Source: Sorangium cellulosum So ce56
Lineage (GTDB): Bacteria > Myxococcota_A > Polyangia > Polyangiales > Polyangiaceae
Direction: 5' to 3'
Length of the DNA: 64,000 bases
Assembly (NCBI RefSeq): GCF_000067165.1
Contig: NC_010162.1
Location: 8,439,001-8,503,000, forward strand
Each line of letters begins with the position of its first letter. The first letter of the stretch is position 1. The notes under the pieces are model-generated. The model had not been told where the DNA came from. It saw nothing but the letters and a program-made list of their open reading frames with translations, and did not search any database. Below are positions 1 through 7,121 of this stretch, in pieces. The position numbers were made by a program, and so were the translations under genes.

Positions 1-249
1 GTGATGCGCCTGCTCGCCAAGGACCCGGACGACCGCTTCCCCCACGCGCGCGCCGTGCTCGTGGCGCTCGACGCCGCCATCCAGAAGATGAGCGCGCCCG
101 AGAGCGGCATCGCCCTCGCCGCCCCGTCCAGCCTCCGGGCCGCGGCCAGCTTCATCGAGCGGCGGACGTCGCGCGCCGTGATCGCCGGCGCGGGCATCCT
201 GTTCTTCGCGATCGGGAGCGTGATCGCCTGGCTGCTCGCGTCGCGCTGA
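1..249 (+). CDS. Ser/Thr protein kinase, C-terminal end (partial at left edge)
   Basis: Only the last 82 residues are in the window. The opening LLAKDPDDRFP is the typical end of the C-lobe of a bacterial Hanks-type Ser/Thr kinase, where the Arg packs under the activation segment. A short linker leads to a single membrane segment (about residues 60-79) and the protein stops almost at once after it, so there is little or no extracytoplasmic sensor. The start and catalytic motifs lie upstream of the window. The kinase assignment rests on this short C-lobe motif and on the other kinases nearby with the same architecture. Confidence 0.75.
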   Translation: MMRLLAKDPDDRFPHARAVLVALDAAIQKMSAPESGIALAAPSSLRAAASFIERRTSRAVIAGAGILFFAIGSVIAWLLASR

Positions 250-274
250 GCGCGCGCGGCGTCGTCGCGTGCGC

Positions 275-2182
275 TCAGCGGCGCTCGGATTGCTCACAGG
301 TCCCCACGGGGAGGCCCGCGATCGCGGTGCGATCGACGCATCGCTCGCCGCCCGGGCACGGCCCGCCGCGCTCGCCGCGCGGATCGCAGAGCGCTCTGCA
401 CGTGTTCGAGGGGTCGCACACGCTGCCCGGCGCGCAGGCAAAGGACGCGTCGCACGGCTGCCCGTTCGAGCCAGCGCCCGCGTACCAGCACGACGTCGAG
501 CCGTTGCCCCAGAACACGCAGGCGGCGCCGTTCGCGCAATCCTGCGTGAAGAGGTCGCAGCCGTCGCCATCGACGCAGGCCCCCGCGGCGAGCGAGCCGC
601 CGTCGACGAAGCACGCGCTCCCCGGCGCGCAGTCCGAGGCGACGCTGCAGGTCGCTGCGCAGATCTGGGCCGGGCTGCACGCCCGCGCGGGCGCGCACTC
701 CGACGCGGCGAGGCACGTCTCGCCGAGGCCAGCGCCCGTCCTGGGCGCCCGCGCGAGGTTCGTCTTGCGCGGCAGCGCGAGCGCCTCGCGATCGAGGAGG
801 ACGCCGGACTTGTAGACGCGCGACACGCGCCCCAGCGCGCGGATGTCGGCGAGCGGATCGCCGTCGACCACGAGCACATCCGCGAGCGCCCCTCGCTCGA
901 GACGCCCGAGATCGGGCCGCCCAAGCACGTCCGCGGCACGCCGCGTGGCTGCGGCGAGCGCCTCGAGCGGCGGCACCCCGGCCTCGACGAGGAGCGCGAC
1001 CTCGCGGCGCAGGCTGAGCCCGTGAAAGACACCCGGGTTGCCGGCGTCGGTGCCGGCGGCGATGGTGACCCCGGCCTGGTAGCAGGTCTTGAGGTTCGCG
1101 ATCCCCTGCTCGCGCCACGCCTTCACGAGCTCCCGGTACCGTGCTGTCCTGAGCTCCGCGAGCAAGGACGGGTCCTGCAGCGCGGCGATCACGCCGGCCG
1201 GCACGTCGTCGGCGAGGGCGGGGTCGTCGAGCTCGGTGAGCGTGCCATGGACCGTGCGGGACAGGCCATCCTGCACCACGAGCGTGGGGACGACGACGGC
1301 CCCGGCGGCGGCCATCCTCTGCGCGAGCTCCGGCGAAATCCGGTCCTCGTCCGGGACGTGCGCGAAGAGCGTCACGCCGGCGTCGAGCGCCATCTCGATG
1401 TCGGCGGCCGCCGTTGCGTGAGCGATGACCCGGACGCCCGCGGACACGGCAGCCTGATTGATGGCCGCCGCGGACGGGGGCGAGAGGTGCGGGAGCGGCT
1501 GCGATCCTCCCGACTCGAGCACGATCTTGATGAAGTCGGGGGCCCTCGGGAGTAGCGCTTCAAAGGCGCCATCGACGTCGGCGGGAGAGTCGATGAAGAC
1601 GCAGAAATCGCCGGGCGGGCTGCCGAGATAGCAGGGATGCCCTCCGGTCGGCGTGAGCAGCGGACCGGCGGCGAAGAGCTGCGGAGCGAGGATGTCGCCG
1701 GCGTTGATGCGCGCTCGCTGCTCGAAGATGACGTGCTGGGAGGAGCCGAGGTCGAGGTACGAGGTCACGCCCGCCCGGAGCATCGCCTTCGTGTGATCCT
1801 CGATGTGGAGGTCGCCGTCGTAATACCCATAGGGCCCGGCGACGCTGAGCGAGTGGACGTGGAGATCGATCAGCCCGGGGAGGACCGTCTTGCCGGCGAC
1901 GTCCACGACCTCGCCGCCCCCGGCCTCGACGCCGTCGGGCGCGACGTCGTCGAAGACGACCTGCTTCACCCTGTCGCCCTCGATCACCACGGTTGCCCTG
2001 GCCGCGCGCGTGCCGTCGAACACCATGCCTCCCTTCAGCACGGTGCAGCCCGCACACCCCACCTCGGTCGCGTTGAGCGTCGAGGGGCGCTCCGCGACGC
2101 CGCAGCCTGCGAGCCACGTTGACGCGGAGAAGAAGCACAAAGCGAGGCGACCCATCGCCAATCCGGGCGAAGTACGACGCAT
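275..2182 (-). CDS. Amidohydrolase-family lipoprotein with Cys-rich C-terminal tail
   Basis: This is a 635-residue exported metal-dependent hydrolase. Residues 1-27 form a lipoprotein signal ending in the lipobox LAGC. The amidohydrolase barrel follows, with the metal-binding HVH at residues 108-110 after the typical PGLIDLHVHS strand, later His positions in AHATAAADI and FAHVPDED, and the catalytic-type Asp in AGTDAGNP. After about residue 480 comes a Cys-rich region with repeated CxxxxxCxxxxxC spacing, common in myxobacterial surface proteins and unusual for the imidazolonepropionase/prolidase-like branch. A GGAG motif stands 4 nt before the ATG. The substrate cannot be named. The gene is divergent from the RiPP cluster 550 bp away and is not obviously part of it. 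Confidence 0.85.
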   Translation of the reverse strand: MRRTSPGLAMGRLALCFFSASTWLAGCGVAERPSTLNATEVGCAGCTVLKGGMVFDGTRAARATVVIEGDRVKQVVFDDVAPDGVEAGGGEVVDVAGKTVLPGLIDLHVHSLSVAGPYGYYDGDLHIEDHTKAMLRAGVTSYLDLGSSQHVIFEQRARINAGDILAPQLFAAGPLLTPTGGHPCYLGSPPGDFCVFIDSPADVDGAFEALLPRAPDFIKIVLESGGSQPLPHLSPPSAAAINQAAVSAGVRVIAHATAAADIEMALDAGVTLFAHVPDEDRISPELAQRMAAAGAVVVPTLVVQDGLSRTVHGTLTELDDPALADDVPAGVIAALQDPSLLAELRTARYRELVKAWREQGIANLKTCYQAGVTIAAGTDAGNPGVFHGLSLRREVALLVEAGVPPLEALAAATRRAADVLGRPDLGRLERGALADVLVVDGDPLADIRALGRVSRVYKSGVLLDREALALPRKTNLARAPRTGAGLGETCLAASECAPARACSPAQICAATCSVASDCAPGSACFVDGGSLAAGACVDGDGCDLFTQDCANGAACVFWGNGSTSCWYAGAGSNGQPCDASFACAPGSVCDPSNTCRALCDPRGERGGPCPGGERCVDRTAIAGLPVGTCEQSERR

Positions 2183-2733
2183 GACACTCCGTTGTTGATG
2201 GGCGCCTCTGGCACCCGAGAAGAGGCGGACCGGTTACCGGAGACAGGGCGGAAAAGCAATCGAATGAGGCGGCGCGCACAGCGCGGTGCATGCGCGCCCG
2301 CAGCGTGCCGCGTTATCCAGGATTGTTCGCGTCGAGGAGGGCGAGGCGCTTCGTCGCCGACGTCCCTCTCGGCGCTCCGGCCCGAGCGGGTGACGGCTCC
2401 AGATCGCAGGAGAGCTCGACAAATGGGCCTATCCCGGAAGCGCACCCGCTCGAGCGCACGGAGGGAGCGCAGGGAGGCACGCTCGATGTTGTTCCGGCCT
2501 TCTCGGCTCCTCCGGCGGCGATCATGGCCATAGGGGAGAGCCGCCCGACGTGGGACGAGCGAGAGAAGGGAGCCCGCGGACAGCCACCTTTGGCGGCCAG
2601 TTCCCTCGCGCTGCACACGGATCGGGCCGCCCTGGATGTTAGGGAGTCAGCCCAAGGTTCCGTCGTCCAGCGACAAGCCGCCATATTGACGAAGACCCTC
2701 TGCGTGCCTCACCTACTCGTGGGAGGCTCTGCG
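2183..2733. other. Intergenic region upstream of the RiPP cluster
   Basis: This 551-bp stretch separates the divergent amidohydrolase gene from the first precursor gene. Several open frames cross it but none has a ribosome-binding site or a recognisable product. From 2568 onward it is the first copy of the duplicated unit. The last 97 bases (2637-2733) are nearly identical to those before the second precursor, so the transcription and translation signals of the cluster probably lie there. Confidence 0.6.
2637..2733 (+). promoter_or_regulatory. Conserved leader/promoter-like region, copy A
   Basis: This sequence is almost the same before both precursor genes (copy B at 3430-3526). It holds TTGACG at 2686-2691, a plausible -35 element, but no convincing -10 about 17 nt later. 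A GGGAGG ribosome-binding site lies 7 nt before the ATG at 2734. Conservation up to the ATG supports a regulatory role. The promoter call itself is tentative. Confidence 0.4.
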
Positions 2734-2982
2734 ATGAGTGATTCGAAAAAAGAAAACAGTGCTCCGAAGGAATTGGATGTGATGATGAAGGAGCTCCGCA
2801 ACGCCATCGACGATTTGTCGACCAGGCTGGACGACATGGCAACAGCGACTCCGGCCAGTTACAACTGCAGCTGCGGCGGCTGCGGCGGCTGCGGATGTGG
2901 CGGATGCGGCGGCTGCAGATGTGGCGGCTGTAGATGTGGCGGCTGCAGATGTGGCGGCTGCGGCAGGTGTCGCTGTAGCTAG
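2734..2982 (+). CDS. TOMM (azole RiPP) precursor peptide 1, Cys/Gly-rich core
   Basis: An 82-residue peptide with two distinct parts. Residues 1-44 are a Cys-free, charged, helix-prone leader containing ELDVMMKELRNAI and a DDLSTRLDD segment. Residues 45-82 are the core, with 15 Cys and 2 Ser among Gly and Arg in CGGC and CRC steps. Leader plus Cys-rich core beside a YcaO cyclodehydratase, a SagB-like dehydrogenase and an E1-like partner is the pattern of thiazole/oxazole-modified microcins; CGG-type cores recall the heterocycloanthracin type. The start is set by GGGAGG 7 nt upstream and by conservation with precursor 2. The open frame extends further upstream but without translation signals. 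A metallothionein-like metal-binding peptide is the main alternative; the context argues against it. Confidence 0.85.
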   Translation: MSDSKKENSAPKELDVMMKELRNAIDDLSTRLDDMATATPASYNCSCGGCGGCGCGGCGGCRCGGCRCGGCRCGGCGRCRCS

Positions 2983-3078
2983 CCCCGAGGCCGGCGAGGC
3001 CGAGCGATAGAGCTCTCTGGGGAGACGGGGAGCGCGAGGCTCGAGAAAGGCACGTTCCCGGCTTCCCCGGCTTCCCCG

Positions 3079-3118
3079 GCTCACCATGAACGCGCGACGT
3101 CGCGCGTTCGTGGTGAGC
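3079..3118 (+). terminator. Strong hairpin after precursor 1 (attenuator/terminator-like)
   Basis: A 40-base near-perfect palindrome centred on GAC/GTC at 3098/3099, with arms of 20 bases differing by one T-G wobble position. It lies about 97 nt downstream of the precursor stop and has no T-run. The equivalent hairpin follows precursor 2. The position suggests it limits read-through into downstream genes or protects the precursor mRNA end. Confidence 0.6.
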
Positions 3119-3255
3119 TCGCGAGTTTCTTATTTCGTATCCCCTCCGCTCGTCGGAGCACGGCTCCCCGAGCACCAGAATTGAACCTCTTTACCGAAAG
3201 TGCAGGGCGGCGCCTGTCGAGGCGCCGCCGCGCTGCGCTTTCCTGGAGATCTCGC

Positions 3256-3432
3256 GTGGCCGCTCAACTGCCCAGCTCAGCGACCACCGCTCCCTCGCTC
3301 GAGGGGACCGCCCCGCCTGCGCCGGCGGAAGCGCGCGAGACGCTCGCGCGATCACGCGTCCGGGAGCCCGCGAAAACCTCCTTTGGCGGCCGGATTTCTC
3401 GCGCTGTGCACGGGTCGGATCTCCCTGGATGA
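3256..3432 (+). pseudogene. Truncated 5' copy of the ycaO cyclodehydratase gene
   Basis: From the GTG at 3256, preceded by GGAG, the reading frame repeats the first 35 or so codons of the intact ycaO gene at 4158 (shared N-terminus AAQLPSSATTAPSLEG with small changes, through LARSRV). It then runs into the start of duplication copy B and stops at 3430-3432 after 58 residues. The E1-like and YcaO domains are absent. It is a by-product of the tandem duplication. Its start site is intact and may still be translated, which could matter for expression of precursor 2 downstream. Confidence 0.8.
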
Positions 3433-3526
3433 TAGGGAGTCAGCCCAAGCTTCCGTCGTCCAGCGACGAGCCGTCATATTGACGAAGACCGTTTGCGTGC
3501 CCCACCTACTCGTGGGAGGCTCTGCG
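3430..3526 (+). promoter_or_regulatory. Conserved leader/promoter-like region, copy B
   Basis: Counterpart of 2637-2733, with the TTGACG motif at 3479-3484 and the same GGGAGG site 7 nt before the ATG of precursor 2. Retention of this element means each precursor may have its own promoter. Confidence 0.4.
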
Positions 3527-3898
3527 ATGAGTGCTTCGAACAACGACAACAATGCTCCGAAGGATCTGGATGTAGCGATAAACGAGATCCACAATGCCAT
3601 CGACGAACTGTCGACCAGGCTGGAGGACGTGGCAGTAGCGAATCCGACCGCCCGCAACTGTAGCTGTAGCTGTAGCTGTAGCTGTAGCTGTAGCTGTAGC
3701 TGTAGCTGTAGCTGTAGCTGTAGCTGTAGCTGTAGCTGTAGCTGTAGCTGTAGCTGTAGCTGTAGCTGTAGCTGTAGCTGTAGCTGTAGCTGTAGCTGTA
3801 GCTGTAGCTGTAGCTGTAGCTGCGGCGGTTGCCGATGCGGCGGCTGCCGATGCGGCGGCTGCCGATGCGGCGGCGGAGGCAGGTGTCGCTGCAGCTAG
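3527..3898 (+). CDS. TOMM (azole RiPP) precursor peptide 2 with a (Cys-Ser)27 core
   Basis: A 123-residue paralogue of precursor 1. The leader (residues 1-44, with APKDLDVAINEIHNAIDELS) is Cys-free and clearly homologous to the first. The core begins with 27 consecutive Cys-Ser dipeptides (residues 45-98), then a CGGCRC-type tail like the end of precursor 1; together it holds 36 Cys and 28 Ser. Cys and Ser are the two residues YcaO enzymes cyclise to thiazolines and oxazolines, so nearly every core position in the array is a possible site. The ribosome-binding site GGGAGG lies 7 nt upstream. How many residues are really modified cannot be told from sequence, and repeat number may vary between strains or be misassembled. 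Confidence 0.85.
   Translation: MSASNNDNNAPKDLDVAINEIHNAIDELSTRLEDVAVANPTARNCSCSCSCSCSCSCSCSCSCSCSCSCSCSCSCSCSCSCSCSCSCSCSCSCSCSCSCGGCRCGGCRCGGCRCGGGGRCRCS
3659..3820 (+). repeat. Perfect (TGTAGC)27 hexanucleotide array inside precursor 2
   Basis: The 162-bp array holds 27 uninterrupted TGTAGC units, all in the Cys-Ser reading frame. Because the unit is six bases, gain or loss of units changes core length by two residues without a frameshift. Perfect synonymous identity (always TGT and AGC) indicates recent slippage expansion rather than old selection for the amino acids alone. Confidence 0.95.
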
Positions 3899-3987
3899 CC
3901 CTGAGGCTGGCTAAGGCCGAGCCATAGAGCTCTGGTGGGAGACGAGGAGCGCGAGGGGTCGAGAAAGACAACTTCCCGTCTTCCCGG

Positions 3988-4027
3988 GCTCACCACGATC
4001 GCCCGACGTCGCGCGGTCGTGGTGGGC
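3988..4027 (+). terminator. Strong hairpin after precursor 2 (attenuator/terminator-like)
   Basis: Counterpart of the hairpin at 3079-3118. The 20-base arms pair with two G-T wobbles and one C-C mismatch. Sequence has drifted but pairing is mostly kept, as expected for a functional RNA hairpin between the precursor and the enzyme genes. There is no T-run, so it could act as a partial terminator giving more precursor than enzyme. Confidence 0.6.
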
Positions 4028-4157
4028 TCGCGAGCGTCTTCTCTTCTTTGCCTGTCGGGGCACGGCTCCCCGAGCACTAGAGTTGAACCTCTTTACCGAA
4101 GGTGCAGGACGGCGCTCGTCGAAGGGCCGCCGTGCTGTCCTTTCCTGGAGATCTCGC

Positions 4158-6305
4158 GTGGCCACTCAACTGCCCAGCTCAGCGACCACCGCTCCCTCGC
4201 TCGAGGGGACCGCCCCGCCTGCGCCGACGGAAGCGCACGAGAAGCTCGCGCGCTCGCGCGTCCTCGTGGTCGGGCTCGAACCGTGGGGCGCCATCGCGGC
4301 CATCGAGCTCGCGTGTCTGGGCGTCGGCGCGCTCCACGTCCTCGACGACAGGGAGGTCACGACCGACGATCTCGGCCCCTTCGCCGAGGCGGATCTCGGA
4401 AAGGATCGCGCGCGCTCGCTCTCCCTCACGCTGTCACGCATCGCCCCCGGCTGCGCGGTCACGCCCGGAACGCTGCTCGCCGCTGTGGATCGCCCGATCG
4501 TCCAGGAGGACACCGGCTGGGACCTCGTCCTCGCCTGCGTCTCGGGCGATGATCTCCTCGTCCTCCAGGGCGTCGCCCGCTTCGCTCACGCGGCCTCCGC
4601 CCTGTCGCTCAGCGCGCACATCGAGGGGCTCGACGCGGTGATCGGCCCGGCCGTCGTGCCGGGCGAGACCGCGTGCTGGAACTGCTGCCGTCTGCGGAGG
4701 CTCGCGACCAGCGATCGGCCAGAGGCGGATCACGCGCTCCAGGCGTCGCTCCTCGCCGCGCGCCCAGGGCGGCGCGCGCGCACCTACCTCGCGCCGATGC
4801 CGGCGTTCCTAGGCCACGCCGTCGCGCTCGCGGCCCTCGATCTGCTCGTGAACCGGGCCGCGTCGCGGCTCACGGGCCATTTCATCGTCCAGAACCTGGT
4901 CGACCCGGAGGCGTCGCTCCACGCCGTCCTGCAGATGCCCTGGTGCGCGGTCTGCGGCGGCGCCGCCGACGCCCTCCGCACGGCGAGCGCGCGCCGGGGC
5001 TCGACCACGCGCCTCCACGAGGCCCACGATCCCGCGGCGCTCCGCCGGATGCTGGCCGGCGTCGTCGACGCGCGGTCGGGCATCGTCCGCCGCCTCACGC
5101 TGGACGCCACGAGCCCGGCGCTCGCCCCGCAAGCGCCCATCACGGCCGCGGCGGTCCTCAGCGAGTACACCGATGGCTCTCCACACGCTCACGGCGCTCG
5201 TGAGCCGCAGGTCGGCACCGGAAAGGGCTTCACCGCCGTCGAGGCCCTGATCAGGGCGACCGGCGAGGCGGTCGAGCGCTACTCTGCCGAGGTCGTCAAC
5301 CGAAAGGAGCTCCTTCGCTCCTCGGTCGCCGGGATGGCAGGCGACTTCATCGCTCCGGAGCAGCTCTGTCTCTACGACGAGGAGCAGTATGCAAGGCCCG
5401 GATTCCCCTTCGTGCGGGTCGATAAGGCCGCGCCCATCGACTGGGCCCTCGGGCGCTGGATGGACACGGGCGCGCCCGTGCACGTGCCGGCGCTCCCGAC
5501 CTACTTTAACTACTGCGGAGGGCACGACGCCCACTTCTGCCAGGTGACCTCGAACGGGCTCGCCGCGGGCGCGACGCTCGAGGACGCCTCGATGGGGGCC
5601 GCGCTCGAGCTCATCGAGCGCGACGCGTTCATGATCTCATGGCTCGCTCGCCGACCAGCGCGGCGGATCTTGCCCGACGACTCGGTCGATCCCGAGGTGC
5701 ACGAGATCGCCCGGCAGCTCGAGGAGCGCGGGGCCCGGATCGAGCTGTATCTCCTCGACGGGGGCGTGTCGGTCCCTGTGGTGATGTGCGTGGGTTACGG
5801 CGACGGCAAGCGCTGGCCCGGCGCGGTGGTCTCGATCTCCGCCCACCTGAGCCCCCTCACCGCGATCACGAAAGCCATCCTGGAACAAGGCCAGATATGC
5901 CACTACGTCTTCCGCCTGATGACGGGTGAGGCGGTCGCCATCCCCGAGCGGCCCGAGGATGTGCTGACGCTCGAGGATCACGCGGTCTACTACCTCCCCC
6001 CGAGCCGCGCCGAGGCGTTCGCCTTCCTCCGCGAAGGAGGCACGGTGACCGCCGCCGAGCTGGAGGAGCCCGAGGACGTCTCTCCGTCCGAGCTCACCCG
6101 GCGCGTGCAGTCCGCGGGGCTGCGCATCGCGATCGTGGACGTGACGTCGCCCGATCTCGCGGCGACCCCTTTCCGCGTCGCCCGGGCCGTCGGGCCCTAT
6201 TTCCAGCAGATCCATTTCGGCCACCAGCTCGCCCAGCTCGGCAACCCGCGCCTCCGTTCGATGACCCCCCACGGCATCAATCCTGACCCGCACCCGATGG
6301 CCTGA
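4158..6305 (+). CDS. E1-like/YcaO fusion cyclodehydratase (TOMM biosynthesis)
   Basis: A 715-residue fusion. Residues about 30-310 form an E1/ThiF-like domain (ARSRVLVVGLEPWG start, degenerate nucleotide loop) with two CxxC pairs at C173/C176 and C263/C266 that would hold a structural zinc. Residues about 335-715 are the YcaO domain, which uses ATP to activate backbone amides so Cys/Ser/Thr cyclise to azolines: TGEAVERYSAE near residue 370, ALELIERDAF near 484, EQGQICHY near 576, and a C-terminal PDPHP (709-713) matching the PxPxP tail typical of azoline-forming YcaO proteins. No N-terminal leader-binding (RRE) domain is visible; the stand-alone E1-like protein downstream supplies one. The chosen GTG has GGAG 7 nt before it; an in-frame TTG at 4083 would add 25 residues. 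The gene is followed 11 nt later by the dehydrogenase. Confidence 0.92.
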   Translation: MATQLPSSATTAPSLEGTAPPAPTEAHEKLARSRVLVVGLEPWGAIAAIELACLGVGALHVLDDREVTTDDLGPFAEADLGKDRARSLSLTLSRIAPGCAVTPGTLLAAVDRPIVQEDTGWDLVLACVSGDDLLVLQGVARFAHAASALSLSAHIEGLDAVIGPAVVPGETACWNCCRLRRLATSDRPEADHALQASLLAARPGRRARTYLAPMPAFLGHAVALAALDLLVNRAASRLTGHFIVQNLVDPEASLHAVLQMPWCAVCGGAADALRTASARRGSTTRLHEAHDPAALRRMLAGVVDARSGIVRRLTLDATSPALAPQAPITAAAVLSEYTDGSPHAHGAREPQVGTGKGFTAVEALIRATGEAVERYSAEVVNRKELLRSSVAGMAGDFIAPEQLCLYDEEQYARPGFPFVRVDKAAPIDWALGRWMDTGAPVHVPALPTYFNYCGGHDAHFCQVTSNGLAAGATLEDASMGAALELIERDAFMISWLARRPARRILPDDSVDPEVHEIARQLEERGARIELYLLDGGVSVPVVMCVGYGDGKRWPGAVVSISAHLSPLTAITKAILEQGQICHYVFRLMTGEAVAIPERPEDVLTLEDHAVYYLPPSRAEAFAFLREGGTVTAAELEEPEDVSPSELTRRVQSAGLRIAIVDVTSPDLAATPFRVARAVGPYFQQIHFGHQLAQLGNPRLRSMTPHGINPDPHPMA

Positions 6306-6316
6306 GAGAGGACACC

Positions 6317-7090
6317 ATGGCAAGGAGCAAAGAGGCGGACGTCGCGCGGCTCTATCATCTCCAGTCCTCCCACGTGAGGTCGCGGCCGCTGGAGCCGCCG
6401 TTCGACGCGGATCTCCAGCCGATCCGCTTCCGCACCTACGTGGGCTCGACGCGCACGCCGCTGCCCGGGCGCGATTTCGCGATCGATGCCCCGCTCGGCG
6501 CGGTGCTGGAGCAGCGGCGCTCGCACCGCGAGTTCGCCCTCAGGCCGATGCCCATCGAGACGCTCGGGCGGCTCCTTCACGCGAGCTACGGCGTCCGCGG
6601 CACGCGTAACGTCGAAGGGGTGTGGAGCTGCGATCGCCCCGCGCCCTCAGCCGGCGCCCGGTATCCGCTCGAGATCTACGTCGCGACGCAGGCCGTCGAG
6701 GGGGTCCCGGACGGCCTGCACCACTACGACCCCCGCGCGCACGAGCTCGAGCTCCGCCGGGAAGGCCTCGCGCACGCCACGCTCGTGGATCTCACGCTGG
6801 GTCAGGACATGATCCTGAACTCCAATGTCGTGGTCGTCATCACGGCGGTGCCGTTCCGCACGATGTGGAAATACGGCCAGCGCGGATATCGCTTCCTGTG
6901 GCTGGACGCCGGGCACGTCGGTCAGAATCTCTATCTCGTCGCGACGGCCATGGGCCTCGGCCCGGTGGGGATCGGCGGATTTTACGACGAGGAGCTCAAA
7001 GCCTTCCTGGCGCTCCCGGCCGAGGAGGACACCATGTACGTCGTCTGCATCGGTCAGCCCGCGCCGGCCGAGGGCCGGAAGGGGCCCTAG
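6317..7090 (+). CDS. SagB-type FMN azoline dehydrogenase (TOMM biosynthesis)
   Basis: A 257-residue nitroreductase-fold protein of the SagB/ThcOx type, expected to use FMN to oxidise azolines to aromatic thiazoles and oxazoles. RRSHREF at residues 67-73 matches the FMN-phosphate-binding RRSxRxF pattern of the family. RPAPSAGARYPLEIY (about 108-122) is the characteristic SAGxxYPLE segment, and the C-terminal half has GHVGQNLYLVATAMGLG. It starts 11 nt after the cyclodehydratase stop and ends 31 nt before the E1-like gene, so the three enzymes are probably co-transcribed. Its presence predicts azoles rather than only azolines in the final product. Confidence 0.93.
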   Translation: MARSKEADVARLYHLQSSHVRSRPLEPPFDADLQPIRFRTYVGSTRTPLPGRDFAIDAPLGAVLEQRRSHREFALRPMPIETLGRLLHASYGVRGTRNVEGVWSCDRPAPSAGARYPLEIYVATQAVEGVPDGLHHYDPRAHELELRREGLAHATLVDLTLGQDMILNSNVVVVITAVPFRTMWKYGQRGYRFLWLDAGHVGQNLYLVATAMGLGPVGIGGFYDEELKAFLALPAEEDTMYVVCIGQPAPAEGRKGP

Positions 7091-7121
7091 CGTGCCTGAA
7101 CCAGAAGCGTCGGAGAGCACC

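Larger units (their letters stand above)
2568..3360 (+). repeat. Tandem duplication, copy A (precursor 1 plus 5' end of ycaO)
   Basis: Copy A begins at a GGGAGCCCGCG sequence also present at 3362 and ends at CGCGTC (3355-3360), the point where copy B continues into the intact ycaO gene (CGCGTC at 4257-4262). The shared order is leader region, precursor gene, GC-rich hairpin, then the first codons of the cyclodehydratase gene. Divergence is concentrated in the core-peptide codons. The offset between copies is 794 bp. Confidence 0.85.
3361..4262 (+). repeat. Tandem duplication, copy B (precursor 2 plus start of intact ycaO)
   Basis: Copy B starts with the same GGGAGCCCGCG as copy A and runs without a break into the full cyclodehydratase gene. 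It is about 108 bp longer than copy A, mostly because of the TGTAGC array in the precursor. The order and the hairpin are conserved between copies. Confidence 0.85.

Noticed and set aside
2290..2733. In-frame extension upstream of precursor 1
   Set aside because: The frame is open only because stop codons are rare. The ATG at 2734 has the ribosome-binding site and is conserved in precursor 2.
2860..3898. Precursors as metallothionein-like metal-binding proteins
   Set aside because: The Cys-rich cores alone would allow this, but the shared leader and the adjacent YcaO, SagB-like and RRE/E1-like genes favour RiPP precursors. Metal binding by the final product is not excluded.
3474..3971. Minus-strand frame reading Ser-Tyr repeats through the TGTAGC array
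   Set aside because: It is the complement of the (Cys-Ser)27 array; no ribosome-binding site, and the plus strand has a homologous leader and a good start.
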